From the NCBI GenBank assembly GCA_026003335.1, contig BPHB01000001.1:248001-312000 (forward strand): DNA of 64,000 bases, read 5' to 3'. The notes beneath the pieces are model-generated. The model searched no databases. It was not told where the DNA came from and was given only the letters and a program-made list of their open reading frames with translations. The DNA is from Chitinophagales bacterium (GTDB lineage: Bacteria > Bacteroidota > Bacteroidia > Chitinophagales > CAIOSU01). The position numbers and the translations under genes were made by a program. Positions 8,720 through 19,693 of the stretch are shown here, piece after piece. Within the stretch, counting starts at the first letter, position 1. Every line of letters starts with the position of its first letter.

Positions 8720-11047
8720 ATGCAACTTTATAAATATCCCGATCCCAAAATCTGGTTTTCTTTGTGCCAGCGCCCGGCTCATCAGGCATCGCATGTAGAG
8801 CAGCAGGTTGCTGCCATTATGCAGGCTGTGAGAATGCAGGGAGATAAGGCCTTGCGACAGTTTAACCGGCAGTTTGACGGCTATACAGGCAGGTCATTGC
8901 GTGTAAGCCCGTCAGAATATGCCGCAGCCGAAAAACACATTACTCCGAAACTAAAAAAAGCACTGGAAATTGCACGGGATAACATCTGGCGATTTCACGC
9001 TGCACAAAAGGAAAAGGAAAAAAAGATAACCACCTCACCAGGTGTGGTTTGCTGGAGAAAAAGCGTAGCCATAGAAAAAGTCGGGCTTTATGTGCCGGGG
9101 GGTAGCGCCCCCCTGTTTTCCAGCTTACTGATGCTGGGCATACCCGCCAGAATTGCCGGTTGCCGGCAGATAGTGGTTTGCACGCCTCCGGGCAAAGACG
9201 GCACCATTGCTCCGGAAATACTGTATGTGGCGCGGATGCTGCAGATCACTACTCTTTACAAGGTAGGTGGAGCTCAGGCCATCGCTGCCATGACCTATGG
9301 TACAGGCACCATTGCGCCGGTAGATAAAATTTTCGGACCCGGTAATCTTTATGTCACCACTGCCAAGATGTTGGCGCAGAAGGAGGGCGTTGCCATTGAC
9401 ATGCCAGCCGGACCCAGTGAAGTGCTCATTATAGCAGATCATACGGCTCAACCTGCTTTTGTGGCTGCTGATTTGCTTTCACAGGCCGAACACGGTGCCG
9501 ATAGCCAGGTGTTATTGGTTTCAGACAATGGCACAACCATTTCCCGTGTTATGAGGGAAGTGCGAACGCAATTAAACCGGCTTCCCCGAAAAAAAATCGC
9601 TGAAAAAGCCCTTAACAACAGCAAAGCTATTCTTGTTCGTAATCTTAAAGAAGCTGTTGCTTTCAGTAATGCTTATGCCCCCGAGCATCTTATTCTTGCA
9701 GTCGCTCAACCCGGGGAACTAGCGGAGCAGGTTACACATGCAGGCTCTGTTTTTCTGGGTCACTACAGTTGTGAGAGTGCAGGAGACTATGCCAGCGGCA
9801 CCAACCATACTCTGCCCACCCAAGGGTTTGCCCGCAGTTACAGTGGAGTATCGCTGGATAGCTTTGTAAGAAAAATTACCTTTCAGGAAATCTCCCAGGC
9901 CGGATTAGCCAATCTGGGGCCTGCCATTGAACAAATGGCTGCGGCAGAAAAACTCATTGCCCACAAGCAGGCGGTAACCGTACGTCTGCAAACCCTGACC
10001 AAGCAAAACCCGCAGCCTGCATTTTTATGGACGGTGCGTAATCATCTGCTACATGTGCGCCCTTACTCCAGTGCACGGGACGAATTTTCCGGCACAAATA
10101 AAATTTTCCTGGATGCCAATGAGAATCCCTTCCCATCAAGCTACAACCGCTACCCTGACCCGCATCAGCGTTTGCTGAAAGAGCGGATCTCCAAAATCAA
10201 AAGAATACCTGTTGAAAATATTTTCCTGGGCAATGGCAGTGATGAGGCCATTGACCTGCTCATTCGTGTATTTTGTCAGCCTGGTGAAGACCACATAATC
10301 GTTTGCCCTCCTACTTATGGCATGTATGAAGTAGCCGCCAATGTACACCAGGTGGATGTGGTAAAGGTGCCGCTACTTAAAAACTTTCAGCCCGACCGCA
10401 CACGTCTGCAGCAGATGCTGCAGACTTCGGGTTTAAAGCTTATCTTCCTATGCTCGCCCAATAACCCCACAGGCAATTTGATCCATAAAGACACCGTCAA
10501 AGCTCTTTGCACACAATTCCGCAATGGACTGATTGTGTTGGATGAAGCCTACATTGACTTTTGTCCATCAGGCTCATTGCTAAGGTCACTGCAACAATAT
10601 CCCAACCTCATCATTCTGCAAACTTTAAGCAAAGCATGGGGACTGGCCGGTATTCGGCTGGGGATGGCCTTTGCCCATAAGGATATTATTGCTTTACTGG
10701 ATAAGGTAAAACCTCCTTATAATATCAGTGCGCCCACACAGCAAATTGCCCTGGAAAGGCTTAGCGATGTGCAGCAGAAAAACCAAAATGTAATGATACT
10801 CTCCCGGGAGCGCGAAAAGCTGCGGAAAGCCCTACAATCGCTTAAAACGGTGGAGAGAGTTTACCCGTCGGATGCCAACTTTTTGCTGGTCAGGTTTGCC
10901 AGACCAAAAGAGGTTTATCAATATCTGTTACGGAACGGTATCGTAGTGCGCGACAGAACTTCCGCTGTAGCAGGTTGTTTGCGTATCACAGTCGGCACCC
11001 CCGAAGAAAATCAATTCCTGATAAAACTTCTCAGAGACAAATACTAA
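8720..11047 (+). CDS. hisDC: Fused histidinol dehydrogenase / histidinol-phosphate aminotransferase
   Basis: One uninterrupted frame holds two histidine enzymes. About residues 1-430 are HisD (histidinol to histidine, two NAD+-dependent steps): VGLYVPGGSAPLFSS, KIFGPGNLYVTTAK, the zinc/catalytic region LLSQAEHGADSQ, APEHL, and SAGDYASGTNHTLPTQG. From about residue 435 a HisC begins (HLLHVRPYSSARDE): DANENPFPS, NGSDEAIDLL, SPNNPTGN, DEAYIDF and the PLP lysine motif LSKAWGLAG. No stop or frameshift separates them; a GTG within the linker (WTVRNH) might allow separate HisC translation. The ATG at 8720 is preferred over the in-frame TTG at 8705. HisD and HisC are normally separate proteins. First gene of the his operon, 10 bases before hisB. 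Confidence 0.95.
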   Translation: MQLYKYPDPKIWFSLCQRPAHQASHVEQQVAAIMQAVRMQGDKALRQFNRQFDGYTGRSLRVSPSEYAAAEKHITPKLKKALEIARDNIWRFHAAQKEKEKKITTSPGVVCWRKSVAIEKVGLYVPGGSAPLFSSLLMLGIPARIAGCRQIVVCTPPGKDGTIAPEILYVARMLQITTLYKVGGAQAIAAMTYGTGTIAPVDKIFGPGNLYVTTAKMLAQKEGVAIDMPAGPSEVLIIADHTAQPAFVAADLLSQAEHGADSQVLLVSDNGTTISRVMREVRTQLNRLPRKKIAEKALNNSKAILVRNLKEAVAFSNAYAPEHLILAVAQPGELAEQVTHAGSVFLGHYSCESAGDYASGTNHTLPTQGFARSYSGVSLDSFVRKITFQEISQAGLANLGPAIEQMAAAEKLIAHKQAVTVRLQTLTKQNPQPAFLWTVRNHLLHVRPYSSARDEFSGTNKIFLDANENPFPSSYNRYPDPHQRLLKERISKIKRIPVENIFLGNGSDEAIDLLIRVFCQPGEDHIIVCPPTYGMYEVAANVHQVDVVKVPLLKNFQPDRTRLQQMLQTSGLKLIFLCSPNNPTGNLIHKDTVKALCTQFRNGLIVLDEAYIDFCPSGSLLRSLQQYPNLIILQTLSKAWGLAGIRLGMAFAHKDIIALLDKVKPPYNISAPTQQIALERLSDVQQKNQNVMILSREREKLRKALQSLKTVERVYPSDANFLLVRFARPKEVYQYLLRNGIVVRDRTSAVAGCLRITVGTPEENQFLIKLLRDKY

Positions 11048-11057
11048 ACTTCCATGC

Positions 11058-12179
11058 ATGAAAAAGCTCCTTTTTATTGACCAGGACGGCACCTTAATTC
11101 TTGAACCGGAAGACGAGAAACTGGATAGTTTTGAGAAGCTCCGCTTTCTGCCTGGAGTAATTACCTATCTTTCCCGCATAGCCACTGAGCTGGATTACGA
11201 CCTGGTACTGGTCACCAATCAGGATGGCTTGGGTACAGAGTATCTTACGGAGGAAGCCTTCTTCCCACCCCATAACAAAATGCTGGAAATACTAAAGGGC
11301 GAGGGGGTGATTTTCAGGGAGATATGTATAGACCGGCATTTCCCGGAAGATCAGTGTGATTGTCGTAAACCCGGCATCGGCATGCTCAGGCATTATCTCA
11401 CCGGTGACTTTGACATTGCCCGTTCTTTTGTTATTGGCGACCGTTTTACAGATGCTCTGCTTGCTCAAAATTTAGGGTGCAAGGCTATCCATATTCAATG
11501 TCACCTTTCCAAAAATCATGCGCATCACTGGAATGCTCACGAGGTAGTTCAGCTGCATGCTGCACACTGGAGGGAGATATATCAGTTTTTGAGAAATCTG
11601 CCGAGAACAATCACTGTAACCAAGAGCACTGAGGAAACACATATTGAAGTGCATTTGGTACTGGATGGTCACGGAACAGCTGATATCTCCACAGGCATTG
11701 GTTTTTTTGACCACATGCTTCAGCAATTGGCTAAGCACGCACAGTTAGACCTTCGTATCCGGGCTAAGGGGGATTTGCATGTAGATGAGCATCATACTAT
11801 AGAAGACACAGCCCTTGCACTGGGGGAGGCATTTCATCGTGCTTTAGGAAACAAAAAAGGCATTCAGCGTTATGGCTTTGTAATACCTATGGATGACAGT
11901 CTGGCGCAAGTAGCTGTGGACTTTGGAGGCCGTCCTTGGCTGGAATGGCAGGCCACCTTTACACGCGAAAAAGTCGGTGATATGCCCGCAGAGATGTTCC
12001 GGCATTTTTTTAAATCGTTTTCTGATGCCGCCAAATGCAATCTGCATATTCGCTGTGAAGGAGAAAATGAGCATCATAAGATTGAGGCCATTTTCAAGGC
12101 TGTGGCTTATGCTATCCGTATGGCTGTGGCAAGACAAGATGACCGGACAACAGTACCCAGCACCAAAGGCATGCTTTGA
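11058..12179 (+). CDS. hisB: Bifunctional histidinol-phosphatase / imidazoleglycerol-phosphate dehydratase
   Basis: A 373-residue two-domain HisB. Residues 1-170 are a HAD phosphatase: nucleophile motif DQDGTL (DRDGT in the E. coli enzyme), VTNQDG, a zinc-binding CDCRKP loop and GDRFTDALLA. Residues 180-373 are the manganese-dependent dehydratase: GIGFFDHMLQQLAKH, DEHHTIEDTALALGEA and EHHKIEAIFKAVA provide the His/Glu metal ligands. It catalyses the dehydration of IGP and the dephosphorylation of histidinol phosphate. The stop codon is followed at once by the hisH ATG (TGAATG), so translation is coupled. Cytosolic. Confidence 0.96.
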   Translation: MKKLLFIDQDGTLILEPEDEKLDSFEKLRFLPGVITYLSRIATELDYDLVLVTNQDGLGTEYLTEEAFFPPHNKMLEILKGEGVIFREICIDRHFPEDQCDCRKPGIGMLRHYLTGDFDIARSFVIGDRFTDALLAQNLGCKAIHIQCHLSKNHAHHWNAHEVVQLHAAHWREIYQFLRNLPRTITVTKSTEETHIEVHLVLDGHGTADISTGIGFFDHMLQQLAKHAQLDLRIRAKGDLHVDEHHTIEDTALALGEAFHRALGNKKGIQRYGFVIPMDDSLAQVAVDFGGRPWLEWQATFTREKVGDMPAEMFRHFFKSFSDAAKCNLHIRCEGENEHHKIEAIFKAVAYAIRMAVARQDDRTTVPSTKGML

Positions 12180-12758
12180 ATGGTAGCCGTGATAAAATAC
12201 AATGCCGGCAACATTCGCTCGGTCATGAACGCATTACACAGGCTGAATATGCCCTGTGTGCTTACAGATGATGCGGATGTCATTCAAAAAGCGGAAAAGG
12301 TAATTTTTCCTGGTGTAGGGCATGCCGGCAGCGCTATGCAGTATCTGAAAGAAAAAAATCTGCATACGCTCCTCCCGGCTCTGAAGCAGCCCTTATTAGG
12401 AATATGCCTAGGGTTGCAGCTCATGTGCTCTTTCAGCGAAGAGGGCCCTACCGAAGGGCTCAACATTTTCCCTGAACGGGTAACACATTTCCCCCCTGCC
12501 GGCAAGGTGCCGCACATGGGGTGGAACAGCCTCCGGGCACTTAAAGGTCCTTTATTTGATGGCATATTGGAAAATACAGATGTGTATTTTGTACACAGTT
12601 ACTATGCGGAATGCGGTCCGCACACCATAGCCGTTACAGATTATCAGGTATCCTTCAGTGCAGCCTTGCAGAAAGATAATTTTTTTGCAGTGCAGTTTCA
12701 TCCGGAAAAGTCGGCTCATGCCGGACAGCATATTCTAAAAAACTTTCTGAAGCTATGA
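12180..12758 (+). CDS. hisH: Imidazole glycerol phosphate synthase, glutaminase subunit
   Basis: A 192-residue class I glutamine amidotransferase that supplies ammonia to HisF. It shows the oxyanion/nucleophile motif GICLGLQLM (Cys near residue 77), PHMGWNSL, YFVHSYYAE and the catalytic pair VQFHPEKS near the C-terminus. The start codon directly follows the hisB stop and the last four bases overlap hisA (ATGA). Confidence 0.97.
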   Translation: MVAVIKYNAGNIRSVMNALHRLNMPCVLTDDADVIQKAEKVIFPGVGHAGSAMQYLKEKNLHTLLPALKQPLLGICLGLQLMCSFSEEGPTEGLNIFPERVTHFPPAGKVPHMGWNSLRALKGPLFDGILENTDVYFVHSYYAECGPHTIAVTDYQVSFSAALQKDNFFAVQFHPEKSAHAGQHILKNFLKL

Positions 12759-13480
12759 GAATAATACCTGCTATAGATATCATCAACGGACGCTGCGTGC
12801 GGCTGACTCAGGGTAGTTTTACTGAAAAGAAATCATATCATGAACATCCGCTGGATGTAGCACGGAAATTTGAAGATGCAGGCATACGTTATCTGCACCT
12901 GGTTGATCTGGATGGGGCACAAGCCGGTCATATTGTACATTATAAAATTCTTGAAAAAATAGCTTCTGCAACGAACCTCCATATTGATTTCGGGGGCGGA
13001 ATTCGCTCGGCGGAGGATCTGCGTATAGCCTTTGAATGCGGGGCACAACAGGTCACTGCAGGCAGTGTGGCTGTAAACAACCGAAATGCTTTACTCAACT
13101 GGCTGAAAGAGTATGGGTCCGAAAAAATCATTCTGGGGGCCGATGTGCGGCAGGATAAAATAGCTATTCAGGGCTGGCAGCAGCAAACCCTTACGGAGGT
13201 AACCGAATTCATCCGCGATTATTTTAGGGAAGGCATCCGATGGGTAATTTGCACGGATATTGAAAAGGATGGCATGCTGCAAGGACCATCCTACGCTTTG
13301 TATGAAAAAATTCAGAAAGAGGTATCGGAAATAAAACTGATTGCAAGCGGGGGTATTTCATCCACAGCCGATCTGGAGCGTCTGCAAGCGCTTAACCTGG
13401 AAGGGGCCATAATCGGCAAAGCACTTTATGAAGGAAGAATTAAATTGCGGGAACTGACTGCATTTACACAAGTACAGTGA
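12755..13480 (+). CDS. hisA: ProFAR isomerase
   Basis: A 241-residue (beta/alpha)8 barrel that isomerises ProFAR to PRFAR. The first catalytic Asp is in [16 protein letters not shown], the second in LGADVRQDK near residue 130; phosphate-binding loops are FGGGIRS and ASGGIS. It overlaps hisH by four bases, and its stop overlaps a possible GTG start of hisF. Length is normal for the family. Confidence 0.97.
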   Translation: MRIIPAIDIINGRCVRLTQGSFTEKKSYHEHPLDVARKFEDAGIRYLHLVDLDGAQAGHIVHYKILEKIASATNLHIDFGGGIRSAEDLRIAFECGAQQVTAGSVAVNNRNALLNWLKEYGSEKIILGADVRQDKIAIQGWQQQTLTEVTEFIRDYFREGIRWVICTDIEKDGMLQGPSYALYEKIQKEVSEIKLIASGGISSTADLERLQALNLEGAIIGKALYEGRIKLRELTAFTQVQ

Positions 13481-13491
13481 ACGCTATTGCC

Positions 13492-14274
13492 ATGCTGAAG
13501 AAACGCATTATTCCCTGTCTGGACGTAAAGAACGGTCGCACCGTAAAAGGGATAAACTTTATCAACCTGCAGGATGCCGGTGATGCTGTTTCGCTGGCAA
13601 AAGCTTATGCTGAACAAGGTGCCGATGAGTTGGTTTTTCTGGATATTACGGCATCGGTAGAAAAGCGGAAAACGCTTATTCCCCTGGTGGAAAGAGTAGC
13701 TCAGGAAATCAACATCCCTTTTACCGTTGGAGGGGGCATCAGTACAGTAGATGATGTAGCGGCATTGCTGCAGGCAGGTGCCGATAAAGTCAGCATTAAC
13801 ACAGCTGCGGTAAAACATCCGGAAATTATCACACAACTTGCTTCCCGCTTCGGGCGGCAATGTGTAGTAGTTGCTATTGATGCTTCACAGTTCAAAGGTC
13901 AGTGGAAGGTATTTATCCATGGCGGGCGCACACCAACCGACTACGAGGCCGTAAGCTGGGCAGTTGAAGCGGAAAAGCGGGGGGCCGGAGAAATACTACT
14001 CACATCTATGCTGCATGACGGTACCAAAAACGGTTTTGCCATTGAGCTTACACGTATGGTTGCCCGGTCTGTGAAAATTCCGGTGATTGCCTCTGGCGGT
14101 GCCGGCAAACCTGAGCATTTTACCGCTGTGTTTCGTGAAGGAGAAGCGGATGCTGCCCTAGCGGCCAGTGTTTTTCATTTTGCCCAGATTACTATCCCCC
14201 GGCTTAAGCAATACCTTCATGCACAAAATATACCTGTACGATGCAACTCAACTATGCCAAAGGAAACGGTTTGA
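13492..14274 (+). CDS. hisF: Imidazole glycerol phosphate synthase, cyclase subunit
   Basis: A (beta/alpha)8 barrel that turns PRFAR plus ammonia from HisH into IGP and AICAR. Motifs: [16 protein letters not shown] with the first catalytic Asp, [16 protein letters not shown] with the second Asp, [12 protein letters not shown] and [10 protein letters not shown]. The ATG at 13492 matches the usual family N-terminus; a GTG at 13477 that overlaps the hisA stop would add five residues (MNAIA) and remains possible. The 3' end overlaps hisIE by 34 bases in another frame. Confidence 0.95.
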   Translation: MLKKRIIPCLDVKNGRTVKGINFINLQDAGDAVSLAKAYAEQGADELVFLDITASVEKRKTLIPLVERVAQEINIPFTVGGGISTVDDVAALLQAGADKVSINTAAVKHPEIITQLASRFGRQCVVVAIDASQFKGQWKVFIHGGRTPTDYEAVSWAVEAEKRGAGEILLTSMLHDGTKNGFAIELTRMVARSVKIPVIASGGAGKPEHFTAVFREGEADAALAASVFHFAQITIPRLKQYLHAQNIPVRCNSTMPKETV

Positions 14275-14849
14275 TACCGGCAGTTGTGCAGCACTACCTT
14301 ACCGGGCAGGTGCTCATGCTGGGCTTCATGAATGAAGAGGCGGTGCAAAAAACCATCTCGGAAAAGAAAGTGACTTTTTTCAGTCGCAGCAAAAACAGGT
14401 TATGGACCAAAGGTGAAACCAGCGGCAATGTTCTCTTGGTAAAAGAAATCATCCCCGACTGTGATGAGGATACTTTGCTGATTAGAGCCGAACCTACCGG
14501 ACCGGTATGCCACACAGGAGCCCCCTCCTGCTTTGATGATAAGACGGCCAAAGGATTTTTATATGAGTTGGAGAATCTCATACACAGCCGGCAGGACCAG
14601 CTGCCCGATGGCTCTTATACGGCTAAACTGTTTGCCGAAGGTATCAACCGGATAGCCTGCAAAGTAGGTGAAGAAGCTATAGAGCTGATTATTGAAGCCA
14701 AGGATAGCAACCGCACCCTCTTCTTGAATGAAGCAGCTGATCTGCTGTATCATTTTCTGGTGTTACTGGCTGCAAAGCAATGTGCGCTGGCAGATGTAGA
14801 AGAGGTATTAAAGGCCCGCTCGCAACCACATCCTGAGGCTGACAAGTAA
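14241..14849 (+). CDS. hisIE: Bifunctional phosphoribosyl-AMP cyclohydrolase / phosphoribosyl-ATP pyrophosphatase
   Basis: A 202-residue fusion of HisI and HisE, steps two and three of histidine synthesis. The N-terminal half has [29 protein letters not shown] and the metal-binding [12 protein letters not shown] block. The C-terminal half has [21 protein letters not shown] and [14 protein letters not shown]. The start lies inside the end of hisF, a 34-base overlap, but [15 protein letters not shown] is a standard HisI start. Last gene of the operon; it converges on accD with a 12-base gap. Confidence 0.96.
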   Translation: MQLNYAKGNGLIPAVVQHYLTGQVLMLGFMNEEAVQKTISEKKVTFFSRSKNRLWTKGETSGNVLLVKEIIPDCDEDTLLIRAEPTGPVCHTGAPSCFDDKTAKGFLYELENLIHSRQDQLPDGSYTAKLFAEGINRIACKVGEEAIELIIEAKDSNRTLFLNEAADLLYHFLVLLAAKQCALADVEEVLKARSQPHPEADK

Positions 14850-14861
14850 GAAAAAAGTTTC

Positions 14862-15719
14862 TCAACGCATCATGTCTATAAGGTCGGCAAGCATTTGCCG
14901 GAGGTTTTTCCGCTCCACAATTTTATCAATAAATCCATGTTCAAGGAGAAATTCGCTGCGCTGAAAGCCTTCCGGGAGGTCCCGTTTAATGGTTTCGCGG
15001 ATTACCCGCGGGCCGGCAAAACCAATAAGGGCTCCAGGTTCAGCCAGAATCACGTCACCCAACATAGCAAAGGAAGCCGTTACGCCACCAGTGGTAGGAT
15101 CTGTCAATACAGAAATATAAGGAATACCCGCATCAGACAATCTGGTCAGCTGGGCGGCAGTTTTGGCCATTTGCATAAGGGAATACGCGCCTTCCATCAT
15201 ACGGGCTCCGCCTGATTTGCTGATAATGACAAGGGGCCTTCTTTTCTGAATGGAATAGTTTATGGCGCGTGCCACCTTCTCGCCCACTACGCTGCCCATG
15301 CTTCCGCCAATAAAATCAAAATCCATGCAGGCTATTACCACGTATTTACCAATCAGTTTACCGGTTGCCACACTCATGGCTTCCCGTAGTCCGGTTTTTT
15401 GCTGGCTTTCGGCAATGCGCTCGGTGTAAGATTTCAGGTCAACAAATCCCAAGGCATCTTTAGGTAGCAGGTTACCGAAGAGTTCCTTCCATTTACTGTC
15501 ATCAAAAAGCAGATGAAAATATTCGTTGCTGCCGATGCGCGCGTGGTGATTACAGTGCAGACACACGTAAAAATTTTCCCGCAGCTGCTTCAGGGTGAGG
15601 GGCTCCTTACATCCCGGGCACTTGTACCAGATACCTTCCGGTATTTCTTTCTTTTCGCGTGTAGAGGTAAGTATGCCCTCTTTATCGCGTATAAACCACC
15701 CTACTTTAATATCTTCCAC
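14862..15719 (-). CDS. accD: Acetyl-CoA carboxylase carboxyltransferase subunit beta
   Basis: A 285-residue carboxyltransferase beta subunit, which with AccA moves carboxyl from carboxybiotin to acetyl-CoA at the start of fatty acid synthesis. The N-terminal zinc ribbon uses CPGC near residue 34 and CLHC near residue 53. The crotonase-like core has MDFDFIGGSMGSVVGEK, ISKSGGARMMEG, DPTTGGVTASFAMLGD and GFAGPRVI. Translation begins with GTG at 15719; no ATG fits the usual MEDIKVGWF-like start. Upstream 180 bases carry no gene and only a poor TATATTTTG promoter match. Confidence 0.96.
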   Translation of the reverse strand: MEDIKVGWFIRDKEGILTSTREKKEIPEGIWYKCPGCKEPLTLKQLRENFYVCLHCNHHARIGSNEYFHLLFDDSKWKELFGNLLPKDALGFVDLKSYTERIAESQQKTGLREAMSVATGKLIGKYVVIACMDFDFIGGSMGSVVGEKVARAINYSIQKRRPLVIISKSGGARMMEGAYSLMQMAKTAAQLTRLSDAGIPYISVLTDPTTGGVTASFAMLGDVILAEPGALIGFAGPRVIRETIKRDLPEGFQRSEFLLEHGFIDKIVERKNLRQMLADLIDMMR

Positions 15720-15899
15720 GGCAAGGCGTTTTTAGTAGCATTCTTAAACACAAAATATACAGCATTTATCGGGAGAATTATGCATTGATTGCCGACAATT
15801 TAGCATTTAGAGTGCATATTGTTTCTCCCTTTTTTCAAACGGAATGGTCAGCAACTATTGGGATACAGGCATTTTTTCCTGAGTCATCAAAACGCAGTA

Positions 15900-16976
15900 T
15901 CAAGCCAGATCAATCTCTTTACATAGGTAAACATCCTGAATGGCATGCAGGAGCTGAACACCTTCTTTCATTGGTTTCTGAAAAGCCTTCCGGCCGGAAA
16001 TCAAACCGCATCCTCCGGCTCGTTTGTTTATCACAGCCGTAGCAACAGCTTCGGCAAGGTCAGAAGCTCCTTTGGATTCGCCACCGGAATTGATCAGTCC
16101 CACACGTCCCATATAGCAGTTGGCAACCTGATAGCGGCATAGGTCAATGGGATGATCACTGGTAAGGTTACTGTATACCTTGTCATGGGTTTTGCCGAAC
16201 TTGAGGGCAGTGAACCCACCATTGTTTGTGGGGAGTTTTTGTTTTATCAGGTCAGCCTGAATAGTTACCCCAAGGTGGTTTGCCTGACCGGTGAGATCTG
16301 CTGCTGTGTGATAATCAGTGCCGTTATGCTTGAAGGCGCTGTTGCGCAGATAACACCACAATATAGTTGCCATGCCTAATTCATGGGCAGCTTCAAAAGC
16401 TACCGCTATTTCCTGAATCTGACGGGTAGCCTGATCAGAGCCGAAATAGATGGTAGCCCCGACAGCTACCGCCCCCATGTTCCAAGCGTCTTTTACCGTA
16501 CCGAACAAGATCTGGTCAAATTTATTCGGGTAAGTCAGCAGCTCGTTGTGATTAATTTTTACAATAAAGGGAATTTTATGAGCATACTTTCTGGCCACAG
16601 CCCCCAGCACACCATAGGTGGAAGCAACTGCATTACAGCCGCCTTCCATGGCCAGCTTTATAATATTTTCGGGGTCAAAATAGGCCGGATTGGGGGCAAA
16701 AGAGGCCCCTGCTGAGTGCTCAATGCCCTGATCAACCGGAAGGATGGAAAGGTATCCGGTACCAGCCAGGCGTCCATGATTATACAAGGCAGCTATACTG
16801 CGCAGCACCTGAGGAGTACGATTGCTGGATGCCCATATCCGGTCAATGAAATCGGGTCCGGGACGATGCAGGGATTCTTTGGGTATGGTAGTGCACTTAT
16901 GATTCAGCAGGTTGTCAGCCTGGTCGCCCAGCAGTTCGTGTATCCATTCGGTTGATGAAGCAGTTTTTACAGACAT
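15900..16976 (-). CDS. fbaB: Class I fructose-bisphosphate aldolase (DhnA/FbaB type)
   Basis: A 358-residue Schiff-base aldolase of the DhnA family, cleaving fructose 1,6-bisphosphate into two triose phosphates or running in reverse in gluconeogenesis. Seen: [15 protein letters not shown] near residue 78, [12 protein letters not shown] (family lysine region), [14 protein letters not shown], and a C-terminal phosphate-binding [13 protein letters not shown] with SGRKAFQKP. Neither its motifs nor its fold is that of the zinc-dependent class II enzyme. It lies upstream of accD in the same direction, 180 bases apart. Confidence 0.93.
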   Translation of the reverse strand: MSVKTASSTEWIHELLGDQADNLLNHKCTTIPKESLHRPGPDFIDRIWASSNRTPQVLRSIAALYNHGRLAGTGYLSILPVDQGIEHSAGASFAPNPAYFDPENIIKLAMEGGCNAVASTYGVLGAVARKYAHKIPFIVKINHNELLTYPNKFDQILFGTVKDAWNMGAVAVGATIYFGSDQATRQIQEIAVAFEAAHELGMATILWCYLRNSAFKHNGTDYHTAADLTGQANHLGVTIQADLIKQKLPTNNGGFTALKFGKTHDKVYSNLTSDHPIDLCRYQVANCYMGRVGLINSGGESKGASDLAEAVATAVINKRAGGCGLISGRKAFQKPMKEGVQLLHAIQDVYLCKEIDLA

Positions 16977-17010
16977 ATTTTTATGGGTTTGATGACAAAA
17001 TATACTATGG

Positions 17011-17018
17011 CAAAGGTA
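17011..17018 (-). promoter_or_regulatory. Candidate -7 element of the aldolase gene
   Basis: TACCTTTG on the minus strand matches TAnnTTTG and lies 34 bases before the aldolase ATG. No clear -33 TTG is present. Confidence 0.4.
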
Positions 17019-17038
17019 AATCAGCCAGCGCAGAAATG

Positions 17039-17845
17039 CTATACCCTAAGGATATTCAATTGATGTGCAAGCCGGTTAAAATAGTCAGCTGCCAGCACCA
17101 GTCGGCTGCCATACCAGGAAAACATCTCACCATCTACAAGCATAACCTGAGCTGAAGGATAAAGTTGATGGAATGCCGGAATATGCTTCTGTCTAAAAGG
17201 GAAGGGTTCGGACGAAAGCAGCATTACATCCGGTTTGGCTGCAGCAATATCCTCTGCTGTAACTTCCGGATAACGCTGTTGTCTTCCGGCAAAGACATTT
17301 ATCAATCCACAACGCTGCATCATGCCGTCAATGAATGTCCCGGATCCGGCAACCATATACGGTCGTTGCCATATAAAATAGCAAGCCCTAAGAGGACGTG
17401 CAGCCGGTGAAAGCTGAGCAAATTTGTCTTTGATAAGTCTCACAAGTTCTGTAGCCGCTTCCACCCTGTTGGTTAATTCTCCTACCTGAGTTATCATGGC
17501 TAAAGCTTCATCCAGGTTTTTGACATCGCTAATCCAAACCGGGGAACTGCCTGCCAGCTCCATAATTTGCTGACGGTCATTTTCTTCTTTATTGGCAATA
17601 ATCAGGTCAGGCTGAAGCTGCCGGATGACATCGGTTTTTAATTTTTTTGTTCCGCCTACTCTTGTTTTGGTTAAGTGCCATGATTCGGGATGTACACAAA
17701 AACGCGTAATGCCTACCACTTCATCCTGCAATCCCAGCCAGGCTAACAACTCGGTTTGTGATGGCACTACGGACACAATACGTCCGGGAGGAAAAGCTAC
17801 GCTAACTTTTCTTCCCAGTTGGTCAGTGAATTCTTTTACAGGCAT
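17039..17845 (-). CDS. BtuF-like helical-backbone metal/cobalamin receptor
   Basis: A 268-residue periplasmic-binding-protein fold of the BtuF/FhuD type (two lobes joined by one long helix). Seen: [17 protein letters not shown] near residue 23, [38 protein letters not shown], and C-terminal [17 protein letters not shown]. Such proteins hand vitamin B12 or chelated iron to an ABC transporter. No signal peptide or lipobox is visible: the chain starts [14 protein letters not shown]. That is odd for an exported receptor, and leaves a cytoplasmic or non-transport role open. No permease or ATPase gene is adjacent. Divergent from pyrG, 73 bases apart. Confidence 0.8.
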   Translation of the reverse strand: MPVKEFTDQLGRKVSVAFPPGRIVSVVPSQTELLAWLGLQDEVVGITRFCVHPESWHLTKTRVGGTKKLKTDVIRQLQPDLIIANKEENDRQQIMELAGSSPVWISDVKNLDEALAMITQVGELTNRVEAATELVRLIKDKFAQLSPAARPLRACYFIWQRPYMVAGSGTFIDGMMQRCGLINVFAGRQQRYPEVTAEDIAAAKPDVMLLSSEPFPFRQKHIPAFHQLYPSAQVMLVDGEMFSWYGSRLVLAADYFNRLAHQLNILRV

Positions 17846-17870
17846 ATTTTCAAAAATTGCACTTTTTTAA

Positions 17871-19571
<1,701 letters not shown>

Positions 19572-19586
19572 CAATGAAAGAATGAG

Positions 19587-19614
19587 TTGCCTCACGGCAA
19601 AATCATTACTTTTG
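19587..19614 (+). promoter_or_regulatory. Candidate promoter of the glycosyltransferase gene
   Basis: TTG (19587-19589), 17 bases, TACTTTTG (19607-19614), in the gap after pyrG. The spacing is a little short. The transcript would have a leader of about 75 bases before the GTG start. Confidence 0.45.
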
Positions 19615-19693
19615 AAATCAGCGAAAGTGCAAACAGCATGTACGGTATTCTATGCCCTGATATCAAGTTTAACCTCTTTCTGATAACCTGTTC

